DNA of 7,371 nt from Bacteroidota bacterium (lineage in GTDB: Bacteria; Bacteroidota; Kryptoniia; Kryptoniales; JAKASW01). This document shows positions 1 to 5,791 of this stretch, piece after piece. Numbering within the stretch: the first letter of the stretch is position 1; every line of letters begins with the position of its first letter. The stretch is taken from assembly GCA_021785235.1 (NCBI GenBank), contig JAJYGB010000510.1, positions 1 to 7,371 of the forward strand, in the 5' to 3' direction. The position numbers were made by a program, and so were the translations under genes. The notes below the pieces were generated by a model. The model searched no databases and was not told where the DNA came from. It was given only the letters and a program-made list of their open reading frames with translations.

Positions 1-1064
1 GCCAGCTCGCGACCGACATGTACGAAGAGGCGAGGACGAAAGTTGCCCGATTCATCAATGCCGGGAAATCAGAGTCGATTGTATTCACCCGGAATGCCAC
101 CGAATCGCTGAACCTCATCGCATACGCGTGGGGGTTGAACAACCTTCATAAAGGCGACGAAATAATTCTCAGCGAGATGGAGCATCACAGCAATCTTGTC
201 CCGTGGCACATAATCGCCCGCCACACGGGAGCTGTCCTGAAGTTTATCAGGATGAGTAGTGATTATCGGCTCGACCTTCAGTCGCTCAAGGACAATCTCG
301 GACCGAAAACGAAGATCGTGTCGGTCGTTCACGTTTCAAACGTGCTCGGAACCATAAATCCCGTTAAGGAAATCTGCCGCCTGGCTCACGAAGCCGGCGC
401 GCTTGCTATGGTAGATGGTGCCCAGAGTGCGCCGCACATGGCCGTTGATGTCAGAGATATCGACTGCGATTTCTATGCCTTGAGCGGGCACAAGATGTGC
501 GGACCGACCGGGATCGGGGCTCTCTACGCTAAGTACGAACTACTTGAGAAGATGGAGCCGTTCATGGGAGGCGGCGAGATGATAAATGAAGTGTTCCCGA
601 CAACCTCGAATTATGCGAAGCCGCCTTACAAGTTCGAAGCCGGAACTCCGAATATCGCCGGTGCGATCGGCCTGAAGGCTGCCATCGATTACCTGGAAAA
701 GTGCGGAATGCAGAACATCATGGAACACGAGATAGAGCTTGGCGATTACGCTGCCAGCCGCCTGGCGGAGGTCGAAGGCATTCACATCTTCAGGCCGAGG
801 GCCACGGGAACCGGGGTCCTCTCTTTCACTGTCGACAGTGTACACCCGCACGATATATCTACGATCCTCGATTCGGAAGGAATAGCGATACGTGCCGGCC
901 ATCACTGTGCCCAGCCGCTCATGAGAAAACTCCAGGTGCAATCCACCGCCCGCGCAAGTTTCTACCTTTACAACGACAAGTCGGACGTCGATGCGCTGGC
1001 CGGTGCTCTTGAGAAAGGTATTGCACTCTTCAGACCGAGGAAAAAAGCAAATGTCGTTGAATGA
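1..1064 (+). CDS. sufS: SufS-type cysteine desulfurase, 5' end outside the window
   Basis: This is a PLP enzyme that takes sulfur from L-cysteine as a persulfide, releasing alanine, for Fe-S cluster assembly in the cytoplasm. The frame is open from base 3 and already reads QLATD before the first ATG at 18. That matches the interior of SufS proteins, so the true start lies upstream and roughly 50-60 N-terminal residues are missing. Counting from the ATG at 18, the PLP lysine is K159 in ALSGHK (492-494). The catalytic cysteine is C297 in RAGHHCAQP (906-908). H278 (849-851) lies 19 residues before it, the spacing of His342 and Cys361 in Bacillus subtilis SufS; that histidine takes part in zinc-ligand swapping with SufU. 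The C-terminal STARASFYLYN block is typical of group II enzymes. The gene overlaps sufU by 14 bases, which suggests translational coupling. Identification is secure; only the N-terminus is unseen. Confidence 0.95.
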   Translation, partial: QLATDMYEEARTKVARFINAGKSESIVFTRNATESLNLIAYAWGLNNLHKGDEIILSEMEHHSNLVPWHIIARHTGAVLKFIRMSSDYRLDLQSLKDNLGPKTKIVSVVHVSNVLGTINPVKEICRLAHEAGALAMVDGAQSAPHMAVDVRDIDCDFYALSGHKMCGPTGIGALYAKYELLEKMEPFMGGGEMINEVFPTTSNYAKPPYKFEAGTPNIAGAIGLKAAIDYLEKCGMQNIMEHEIELGDYAASRLAEVEGIHIFRPRATGTGVLSFTVDSVHPHDISTILDSEGIAIRAGHHCAQPLMRKLQVQSTARASFYLYNDKSDVDALAGALEKGIALFRPRKKANVVE

Positions 1065-1491
1065 CTTATTCACGGAAATAATTCTTGATCACTACCAGCA
1101 TCCGCACAACCACGGCATCATAGCCGGCGCTACCCTCACTTCCCGCGGGTTCAACGAATCGTGCGGCGACGATATCCAGATATCCGTCCTTGTAAAGGAC
1201 GGCGTCATTGCCGATGCGAAGTTTTCCGGCGCGGGATGCTCCATCAGCCAGGCATCGGCTTCAATAATGACCGACCTTGTCAGAGGCAAAACCGTCGAAG
1301 AGGCGAGACAGCTTGCCGGGATGTTCTACGAAATGGTGAAAGGGACCGAAGGGGATTACGGCGAGGAAATGGGAGACGCGATATCGCTGCAGGGCGTTTC
1401 CAAATTTCCAGTCAGGGTGAAGTGTGCAACACTCGCATGGCACACGCTTGAAGAATCATTTGCCAAAACGAATAACGGGGAGAACAAATAA
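1051..1491 (+). CDS. sufU: SufU zinc-dependent sulfurtransferase / Fe-S assembly protein
   Basis: SufU accepts persulfide sulfur from SufS and passes it to the SufBCD scaffold. The 146-residue length matches the B. subtilis protein. The four expected zinc ligands are visible: C38 and D40 in SCGDD, C63 in GAGCSIS, and C125 in RVKCATLAW. The roughly 20-residue segment before the last ligand (about 92-116, ending LQGVSKFP) separates SufU from IscU-type scaffolds. The ATG at 1051 was chosen because the protein then begins MSLNDLFTEIILDHY, as in family members. An in-frame ATG at 991 lies inside sufS and would add 20 unrelated residues. A modest GAGG (1037-1040) sits 10 bases upstream, and coupling to sufS probably helps initiation. 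No sufB, sufC or sufD lies downstream in the window; they may precede sufS or lie elsewhere. Confidence 0.95.
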   Translation: MSLNDLFTEIILDHYQHPHNHGIIAGATLTSRGFNESCGDDIQISVLVKDGVIADAKFSGAGCSISQASASIMTDLVRGKTVEEARQLAGMFYEMVKGTEGDYGEEMGDAISLQGVSKFPVRVKCATLAWHTLEESFAKTNNGENK

Positions 1492-1499
1492 TCCGTCCG

Positions 1500-1526
1500 G
1501 CCCGCGAATCCGATCGGGCGTGTTTT
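1500..1526 (+). terminator. Possible weak terminator after sufU
   Basis: A 5-bp GC stem (GCCCG 1500-1504, CGGGC 1515-1519) with a 10-base loop is followed by GTGTTTTC. It begins 8 bases after the sufU stop. The stem is short and the T-run is only four bases, so termination would be inefficient at best. The rest of the 1492-1619 gap shows no convincing promoter. Confidence 0.3.
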
Positions 1527-1605
1527 CTGAAGTTGAAGTGCATGGGGTGTGATGGTTAGATTCAATTATCATGACGTTGGTCGATTCCGTGAAGAGGAAT
1601 AAGCT

Positions 1606-1610
1606 GGAGG
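1606..1610 (+). promoter_or_regulatory. Ribosome binding site that decides the GTG start at 1620
   Basis: GGAGG ends 9 bases before the GTG at 1620, a normal distance. It is only 4 bases from an out-of-frame ATG at 1615, which opens a five-codon reading frame ending at 1632 (MRWEN). The GTG frame gives the conserved hydrolase N-terminus, so it is preferred. Confidence 0.7.
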
Positions 1611-1619
1611 CTTGATGCG

Positions 1620-2279
1620 GTGGGAAAACTGATCTTCTGGGATGTAGACACGCAGTATGACTTCATGATGCCGGACGGGAAGCTGTACGTACCTGGGGCC
1701 GAAACTCTGGCAGACAACCTGTCAAGCCTGACACTTTACGCGCGCTCGCATGGGATACAAATCTGCGGATCCGTGGATTATCATCTTGAGAGCGATCCCG
1801 AAATTTCAGATAACCCCGACTACCACGAAACCTTTCCGCCGCACTGTCTTCAAGGCACTTCCGGTCAGGAAAAGGTTCCTGCCACGAAGCCCCTCAACCC
1901 GCTGTGGGTCGACAATTCTAAATATCCATCAGGTCGTCTGAAGGAACTGGTTGCGGGTCATCGCGGTGAAATAATTTTCCGGAAGCAGAGATTCGATGTC
2001 TTTTCAAATCCGAATGTCCTGGAGTTTCTAGAAATCCTCAGACCTGCAGATATAGTTGTTTATGGTGTTGCTCTCGATGTTTGTGATGCGCATGCGATCG
2101 AAGGCTTTCTCGGCCTCGGTCGTTATAAGATCTATCTCGTGAAAGATGCGGCAAAGGCAATTTATGAGGAGAAAGGAGAAGAGTTGCTCCGGAAGTGGGC
2201 TGCAAGAGGAGTGACTCTGTTGAAGACGTCCGATGTGGTGAGAGGAATTCCCATGGATGAAGTCGGGAGCCGGCTTTGA
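1620..2279 (+). CDS. Nicotinamidase-like cysteine hydrolase (isochorismatase superfamily)
   Basis: This is a predicted soluble amidohydrolase, most likely converting nicotinamide to nicotinate and ammonia for NAD salvage. At 219 residues it is slightly longer than most family members. The catalytic triad is assignable: D10 in DVDTQYDF, K122 in FRKQRF, and nucleophile C155 in GVALDVCD. The metal-site pattern of nicotinamidases is also present: D53 and H55 in SVDYH, and H75 in PPHC. E61 takes the place filled by His57 in Mycobacterium PncA; an acidic residue is known at an equivalent site in other nicotinamidases. The metal site argues for nicotinamidase over isochorismatase. One oddity is L152 where GxATDxC is usual. 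The start is GTG with GGAGG 9 bases upstream. The gene is separated by 128 bases from sufU and 133 from the next gene, so it may be a single transcription unit. The substrate is inferred. Confidence 0.8.
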   Translation: MGKLIFWDVDTQYDFMMPDGKLYVPGAETLADNLSSLTLYARSHGIQICGSVDYHLESDPEISDNPDYHETFPPHCLQGTSGQEKVPATKPLNPLWVDNSKYPSGRLKELVAGHRGEIIFRKQRFDVFSNPNVLEFLEILRPADIVVYGVALDVCDAHAIEGFLGLGRYKIYLVKDAAKAIYEEKGEELLRKWAARGVTLLKTSDVVRGIPMDEVGSRL

Positions 2280-2283
2280 TTTT

Positions 2284-2300
2284 CCGGATGACATATCCGG
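2284..2300 (+). other. Small hairpin in the gap after the hydrolase gene
   Basis: CCGGAT (2284-2289) and ATCCGG (2295-2300) form a 6-bp stem with a 5-base loop, starting 5 bases after the stop codon. No T-run follows directly (the nearest is TTTT about 11 bases on), so it is a poor intrinsic terminator and may simply protect the 3' end. The rest of the 2280-2412 gap holds the aspartase ribosome binding site but no promoter I can support. Confidence 0.3.
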
Positions 2301-2399
2301 CTGCGAGTCAATTTTGCAAACACCCAAATATACGCGACAATTCAGCGACGTGCCGCCTTCAAGCTTTGCGCGCCGTCATACGAAGTTCCCATCCTAATT

Positions 2400-2406
2400 G
2401 AAAGGG
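2400..2406 (+). promoter_or_regulatory. Ribosome binding site of the aspartase gene
   Basis: GAAAGGG lies 6 bases before the ATG at 2413. It overlaps the in-frame TTG at 2398, which has no site of its own. This favours ATG 2413 as the real start and drops five poorly conserved residues (MKGII). Confidence 0.65.
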
Positions 2407-2412
2407 ATAATT

Positions 2413-3804
2413 ATGGAATATCGAATTGAGAAAGACTCACTGGGCGAGCTCAAAGTTCCGGTTGACGCCTATTATGGAGTGCAGGTTCAACGTGCGGTCG
2501 ACAATTTTCCCATCAGCGGTCTGAAACCTCATCCGGACTGGGTGAAGGCGACCGTGCTGGTGAAGAAAGCGGCCGCGATCGTCAATGGCAAACTGAAGCT
2601 TCTCGACAAGAAGAAGGCCGGTGCGATCATCAAGGCGTGCGATGAGGTGCTCGATGGAAAGTTCGCCGACCAGTTCGTCGTCGACGTCTTCCAGGCCGGG
2701 GCAGGGACGTCTCACAACATGAATGCGAACGAGATGCTTGCCAATCGCGCGATAGAAATACTGGGCGGAAAGCGCGGCGACTATTCGGTGATAAGCCCGA
2801 ACGATGACGTTAACATGGCGCAGTCAACGAACGACGTCATCCCCGCCGTCATCCGTGTCTCCGCGATCCTCCTTGTCGACAAGCTCGTTCCTGTGCTCGA
2901 TAAGCTTCAGAAGTCTTTCGGAAAGAAGGCGAAGGAATTCGATCATGTCATAAAGTCCGGCAGAACACATCTTCAGGACGCTACTCCGATCAGGCTCGGT
3001 CAGGAGTTTTCCGGATACGCCGCGTGTGTTCAGGGACATATAGAGAGAATTAAAAAGGTGCGCGAAGAGCTGACATACCTCGGAATTGGAGGAACGGCTG
3101 TCGGGACCGGTGTGAACTCAGATCCGAAATACAGAGTGATGATGCCGAAAGAGCTTGCAAACCTTACGGGCGTCTCCTTCAAGCAGTCGAAGAATTATTT
3201 CGAGGCGATGCAAAGCATGGCGGGCGCGACCGCCTTGAGCGGGGCGATCCGCAACCTCGCGCTGGACATGACGAGGATAGCGAACGACCTCCGCCTCCTC
3301 AGCAGCGGACCGCGCACCGGTTTTGCCGAGGTCAGACTTCCCGCCGTGCAGCCCGGCTCTTCCATCATGCCGGGGAAGGTCAACCCCAGTATACTCGAGA
3401 TGGTCAACATGGTATCGTTTCAGGTCATTGGTCTCGACACGGCGGTCGCTTATGCCGCGCAGGCGGGGCAGCTGGAACTTAACGTGATGATGCCGGTCAT
3501 AGGCTTCAACCTTACGTTTGCGCTGGAAATTTACAGGAACGCCATGGATGTACTTCGCGTCAAGTGTGTCGACGGCATCGAAGCCGATGAGGCGGTCTGC
3601 AGGGAATTTGCCGAAAAGAGCGTCAGCATCGTGACGGCGCTTACTCCGCACATAGGCTATCTCAAGGCAGCCGAGGTTGTAAAGGAGGCAGTCTCGAAGA
3701 ACAAGACTGTCAGGGCTGTACTCATGGAGAAAAAACTTGTCGATGAGAAGCTTCTCAACAATATTCTCGATGCGTACAAACTGACTGAAGTCGGAAGGCA
3801 CTAG
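2413..3804 (+). CDS. aspA: Aspartate ammonia-lyase (aspartase), fumarase/aspartase superfamily
   Basis: The protein is predicted to catalyse reversible deamination of L-aspartate to fumarate and ammonia as a cytoplasmic homotetramer. It has 463 residues, the normal length. Signature blocks are GAGTS (96-100), QSTND (137-141), GRTHLQD (183-189), NDLRLLSSGPR (291-301) and the mobile catalytic loop GSSIMPGKVNP (315-325). GAGTS, STND and RLLSSGPR are the aspartase forms; class II fumarase usually has GSGTQ, SSND and RWLASGPR. The GK in the loop is shared with both fumarases and Bacillus aspartase, so it is not diagnostic. Two family positions differ: GLD (340-342) where GND is usual, and NVMMP (357-361) where aspartases have NVMEP. 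It may therefore belong to a divergent subfamily, and fumarase activity is not excluded. It stands alone between a 133-base gap and a strong terminator. Confidence 0.82.
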   Translation: MEYRIEKDSLGELKVPVDAYYGVQVQRAVDNFPISGLKPHPDWVKATVLVKKAAAIVNGKLKLLDKKKAGAIIKACDEVLDGKFADQFVVDVFQAGAGTSHNMNANEMLANRAIEILGGKRGDYSVISPNDDVNMAQSTNDVIPAVIRVSAILLVDKLVPVLDKLQKSFGKKAKEFDHVIKSGRTHLQDATPIRLGQEFSGYAACVQGHIERIKKVREELTYLGIGGTAVGTGVNSDPKYRVMMPKELANLTGVSFKQSKNYFEAMQSMAGATALSGAIRNLALDMTRIANDLRLLSSGPRTGFAEVRLPAVQPGSSIMPGKVNPSILEMVNMVSFQVIGLDTAVAYAAQAGQLELNVMMPVIGFNLTFALEIYRNAMDVLRVKCVDGIEADEAVCREFAEKSVSIVTALTPHIGYLKAAEVVKEAVSKNKTVRAVLMEKKLVDEKLLNNILDAYKLTEVGRH

Positions 3805-3816
3805 CATTTGCAAGGC

Positions 3817-3841
3817 GGCCGTCACCCCGGAGGCGACGGCC
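3817..3841. other. GC-rich hairpin beside the convergent terminator
   Basis: GGCCGTC (3817-3823) and GACGGCC (3835-3841) form a perfect 7-bp stem with an 11-base loop. It starts 12 bases after the aspartase stop. It lacks a T-run on either strand, so it is probably a 3'-end protecting or accessory structure and not a terminator in its own right. Confidence 0.5.
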
Positions 3842-3853
3842 ACCTCTAAAAAG

Positions 3854-3881
3854 AAAAGTCCGCCCGGGGCGGACTTTTTTC
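3854..3881. terminator. Strong bidirectional intrinsic terminator between convergent genes
   Basis: AAAAGTCCGCC (3854-3864) pairs with GGCGGACTTTT (3868-3878) across a 3-base loop, giving an 11-bp stem. On the + strand a run of six T (3875-3880) ends the aspartase transcript. On the - strand the complement of the A-rich left flank (about 3848-3857) supplies a U-rich tail for the lysine-rich gene. The spacing suits both genes, which end 50 bases to the left and 26 bases to the right. Confidence 0.92.
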
Positions 3882-3906
3882 TCTAGGGGCATTGGAAGAG
3901 AGAAGA

Positions 3907-4233
3907 TTAATCCTTCTTCGTCTCTTTCTTCTTCATCGTCATCTTAGACTTCATCTCATGTTTCTTTGCCATCTTCTTTGAAGTCATCTCGTGCTTCTTC
4001 GTGCTGCCCTTCTTCGTCCATTTCGCCTTCTTGCTCCCGCGGGCTTTGCCGGTCTTTTTCACCATCTTCTTTTCCATCTTCATGCTTTTGCCGTGAGATA
4101 CCGTCTTCTTTTCGGTTTTCTTCGACATCTCCGTCTTGGTTTCCTTCTTCACCTGCTTTTTGGCCGGCTGGGCGCTGACCGATCCGAAGGCCACGATAGA
4201 AGCAAGAAGCATCACTAAAGCCAGTTTTTTCAT
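3907..4233 (-). CDS. Small exported, extremely lysine-rich protein (Asr-like composition)
   Basis: I do not recognise a named family. The 108-residue protein has a clear signal peptide: MKK, a hydrophobic core at about 4-17, and a likely signal peptidase I site after VSA (A21). The mature part of about 87 residues contains 34 lysines, 9 methionines, 3 histidines, one tryptophan and no cysteine, so it should be disordered and strongly positive. An 11-residue unit starting KKHEM occurs twice (about 79-89 and 90-100). The architecture recalls the enterobacterial acid-shock protein Asr, an exported basic disordered protein under two-component control, but that is resemblance of composition, not shown homology. 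Binding to anionic polymers or to metal through the Met/His motifs is conceivable. It lies 85 bases after the sensor kinase, with an excellent ribosome binding site and an inverted repeat in its promoter region. The coding strand is heavily purine-biased because of AAG/AAA lysine codons. Confidence 0.8.
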   Translation of the reverse strand: MKKLALVMLLASIVAFGSVSAQPAKKQVKKETKTEMSKKTEKKTVSHGKSMKMEKKMVKKTGKARGSKKAKWTKKGSTKKHEMTSKKMAKKHEMKSKMTMKKKETKKD

Positions 4234-4240
4234 GGTACTT

Positions 4241-4250
4241 CACCTCCTTT
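4241..4250 (-). promoter_or_regulatory. Near-consensus ribosome binding site of the lysine-rich gene
   Basis: The - strand reads AAAGGAGGTG, an almost complete match to the 16S anti-Shine-Dalgarno region, about 8-9 bases before the ATG at 4233. It is by far the strongest site in the window and implies high translation, fitting an abundant small exported protein. It also fixes the start codon. Confidence 0.9.
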
Positions 4251-4256
4251 TAATTT

Positions 4257-4274
4257 GTATGTTTGTAAACATAC
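4257..4274. promoter_or_regulatory. 18-bp inverted repeat, candidate operator for the lysine-rich gene
   Basis: GTATGTTT (4257-4264) and AAACATAC (4267-4274) are perfect 8-base inverted arms around a central GT. It sits 7 bases upstream of the ribosome binding site and overlaps the candidate -7 element, as an operator would. A shorter element with the same TTTACAAA core (6473-6482) lies just upstream of the response regulator start. Binding by the adjacent regulator is an inference; OmpR-family proteins more often use direct repeats, although CusR-type sites are inverted. Confidence 0.5.
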
Positions 4275-4298
4275 TCCACGGGTCCTGTGGGAGGCAAT
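4266..4298 (-). promoter_or_regulatory. Candidate promoter of the lysine-rich gene
   Basis: On the - strand ATTG (4295-4298) is followed after 21 bases by TATGTTTA (4266-4273). This is one base off the Bacteroidota -7 consensus TAnnTTTG, at the expected distance from a -33 TTG. It would start transcription near 4260 and give a leader of about 25-30 bases. A sigma-70 reading (TTGCCT, 18 bases, TATGTT) is weaker. Either way the element coincides with the inverted repeat. Confidence 0.35.
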
Positions 4299-4318
4299 GA
4301 AATGCAGATTAAAAAATA

Positions 4319-5791
4319 TTAATCGGTGGGGCCGGAGATGGCCGGGAGGACAACCGTGAACCTGCTTCCCGATCCGACACGGCTTTCCGCAAGTAGCCGT
4401 CCGCCATGCGCCTCGGCGACCCATTTCGAAATGGACAACCCCAGGCCGAGGCCGTCCGGGAGCCTGCTCCTGCTTTTGTCGACCCTGTAAAAACGGTCAA
4501 AAATCTTCTTCAGATCCTTCGGCGATATCCCGATTCCCGTGTCTTCCACACTGAAGCTGGCTTCGCCGTCTTGCTTCTCCAGCGAAAGCGTTATCTTGCC
4601 TCCCGCAGGCGTATACTTGATCGCGTTGTCCACCAGGTTCAACATCAGCTGGCGTAGCCGTACCGAGTCCCCCATGACCGTGGCCTCGTCCAGTTTTCTG
4701 ATTGAGACGCTTATCTTCTTCTGCTCTGCCAGTATATCGGCATCTTCGCGTATTTCAACGACGAGGGAATCAAGCCTGGTCGGCTTCTTTTCCATCTTCG
4801 CGTTCCCGCTGTCTGCCTTCGCGAGGAGGATGAGTCCCTCCACAATGCTCGACATTCTCAGGACTTCTTCGAGGAGGCTGGCAAGAGTCTTCTTGTAAGA
4901 GGCGGCTTTCCTGCCGCCGCGGAGGGCGAGTTCTATCTCGCCCCGCATGATCGTGAGCGGCGTGCGGAGTTCATGCGATGCATCCATCGAGAATTGTTGG
5001 ACTTGCTCGAAGGATGCCTCAAGCCTCCCTATCATATCGTTCAAGGTTTCCGTGAGCCTGCCGAGCTCGTCCTGCGGATTGTCCACGTGAATTCGTTCGC
5101 GGAGGCTCGTTGCGGTTATCTTCCTTGCCGTCCGTGTAATCTCGTCGACGGGACTCAGCGATTTCCTGGCCAGGAAGAATCCTCCGATTACCGAAATGAC
5201 GAGCACGATCGGGATCAGGACAAGGAAGATTGAGAATAGATTCTGAAGTACATCGGTGATCTCGTCTGCCGGGTAGGCAACCCTGATCTCATAAAATTTC
5301 GTGTCCAGTGCAGCCAGGCGTATTCTCTGGCCGCCGAGGACCGTTTTGGTGACGCTTACTTTGTATGGTTCGAGGCCTGGAGGAGAAGGAAGCGTGTCCT
5401 GGCCAAGATTAAAAGATTTGTAAAAGACCCTCCCCCTTCTGTCCATTACGTACACGAATTGTTTCTTGGCATTGAGGAGCGAATGTTCGTATATCTTGTT
5501 CCAGATTGTGTAATCCTCATCGGTTCCGTTCCCGCCCTGCTCGCCCATGCCGGGGTTAGCAGGGTAGTTCAGGATGCCGCTCCGCGGATTCCGGGACTTT
5601 CCCCGCTCCATGTCGAGTCTTCCTTCCAGAATCTCCCTCAGCCACTCGGTCTCGTTTCGCAGAGACAGATCGAGGTTCTGGGAGAGCATCTCGCCCGTGT
5701 ACACATACGCAGCCACTCCGAAGATACCCAGCGCAGCCAGCAACCCTACTGAATACCAGATAGTGAGTCTGAACCTGATCGATTTGAACAT
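4319..5791 (-). CDS. Membrane sensor histidine kinase, CusS/heavy-metal-sensor type
   Basis: This 490-residue transmembrane kinase autophosphorylates on histidine and passes the phosphate to the regulator encoded just upstream. Domains in order: TM1 about 10-31; extracytoplasmic sensor about 32-185; TM2 about 186-207; HAMP about 208-260; HisKA with H273 in DASHELRTP; and an HATPase with N-box NLVDNAIKY (385-393), G1 DTGIG (417-421), F-box FDRFYR (431-436) and G2 GLGLGL (447-452). All catalytic motifs look intact. The sensor region has few His or Met residues and no obvious metal site, so the family label should not be read as metal sensing; the signal is unknown. The ATG overlaps the regulator's stop codon by one base (TAATG on the coding strand) and has no strong site of its own, so translation is probably coupled. 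No terminator separates it from the lysine-rich gene. Confidence 0.93.
   Translation of the reverse strand: MFKSIRFRLTIWYSVGLLAALGIFGVAAYVYTGEMLSQNLDLSLRNETEWLREILEGRLDMERGKSRNPRSGILNYPANPGMGEQGGNGTDEDYTIWNKIYEHSLLNAKKQFVYVMDRRGRVFYKSFNLGQDTLPSPPGLEPYKVSVTKTVLGGQRIRLAALDTKFYEIRVAYPADEITDVLQNLFSIFLVLIPIVLVISVIGGFFLARKSLSPVDEITRTARKITATSLRERIHVDNPQDELGRLTETLNDMIGRLEASFEQVQQFSMDASHELRTPLTIMRGEIELALRGGRKAASYKKTLASLLEEVLRMSSIVEGLILLAKADSGNAKMEKKPTRLDSLVVEIREDADILAEQKKISVSIRKLDEATVMGDSVRLRQLMLNLVDNAIKYTPAGGKITLSLEKQDGEASFSVEDTGIGISPKDLKKIFDRFYRVDKSRSRLPDGLGLGLSISKWVAEAHGGRLLAESRVGSGSRFTVVLPAISGPTD

Noticed and set aside
540..1073. 177-residue open frame on the - strand
   Set aside because: It lies wholly opposite sufS, whose conserved motifs are unambiguous on the + strand; the antisense translation has no recognisable domain.
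2280..2412. Promoter search upstream of the aspartase gene
   Set aside because: TTTTG and TATAC-like pieces occur but not at workable spacing, so no promoter is claimed.
3118..3843. 241-residue open frame on the - strand
   Set aside because: Antisense to the aspartase gene and running into its terminator hairpin; Arg/His-rich translation typical of a shadow frame.
3956..4243. Overlapping frames on both strands at the lysine-rich gene
   Set aside because: They are artefacts of the AAG-rich repeat. Only the frame starting at 4233 has a signal peptide and the matching ribosome binding site.
4258..4265. TATGTTTG on the + strand, an exact TAnnTTTG match
   Set aside because: It is half of the inverted repeat and points into the antisense of the kinase gene, where no + strand gene is supported.
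4274..4293. Imperfect hairpin (CTCCAC with GTGGGAG, one bulge or wobble) between the kinase and the lysine-rich gene
   Set aside because: No T-run follows in the direction of transcription and it falls in the spacer of the candidate promoter, so I do not call it a terminator.
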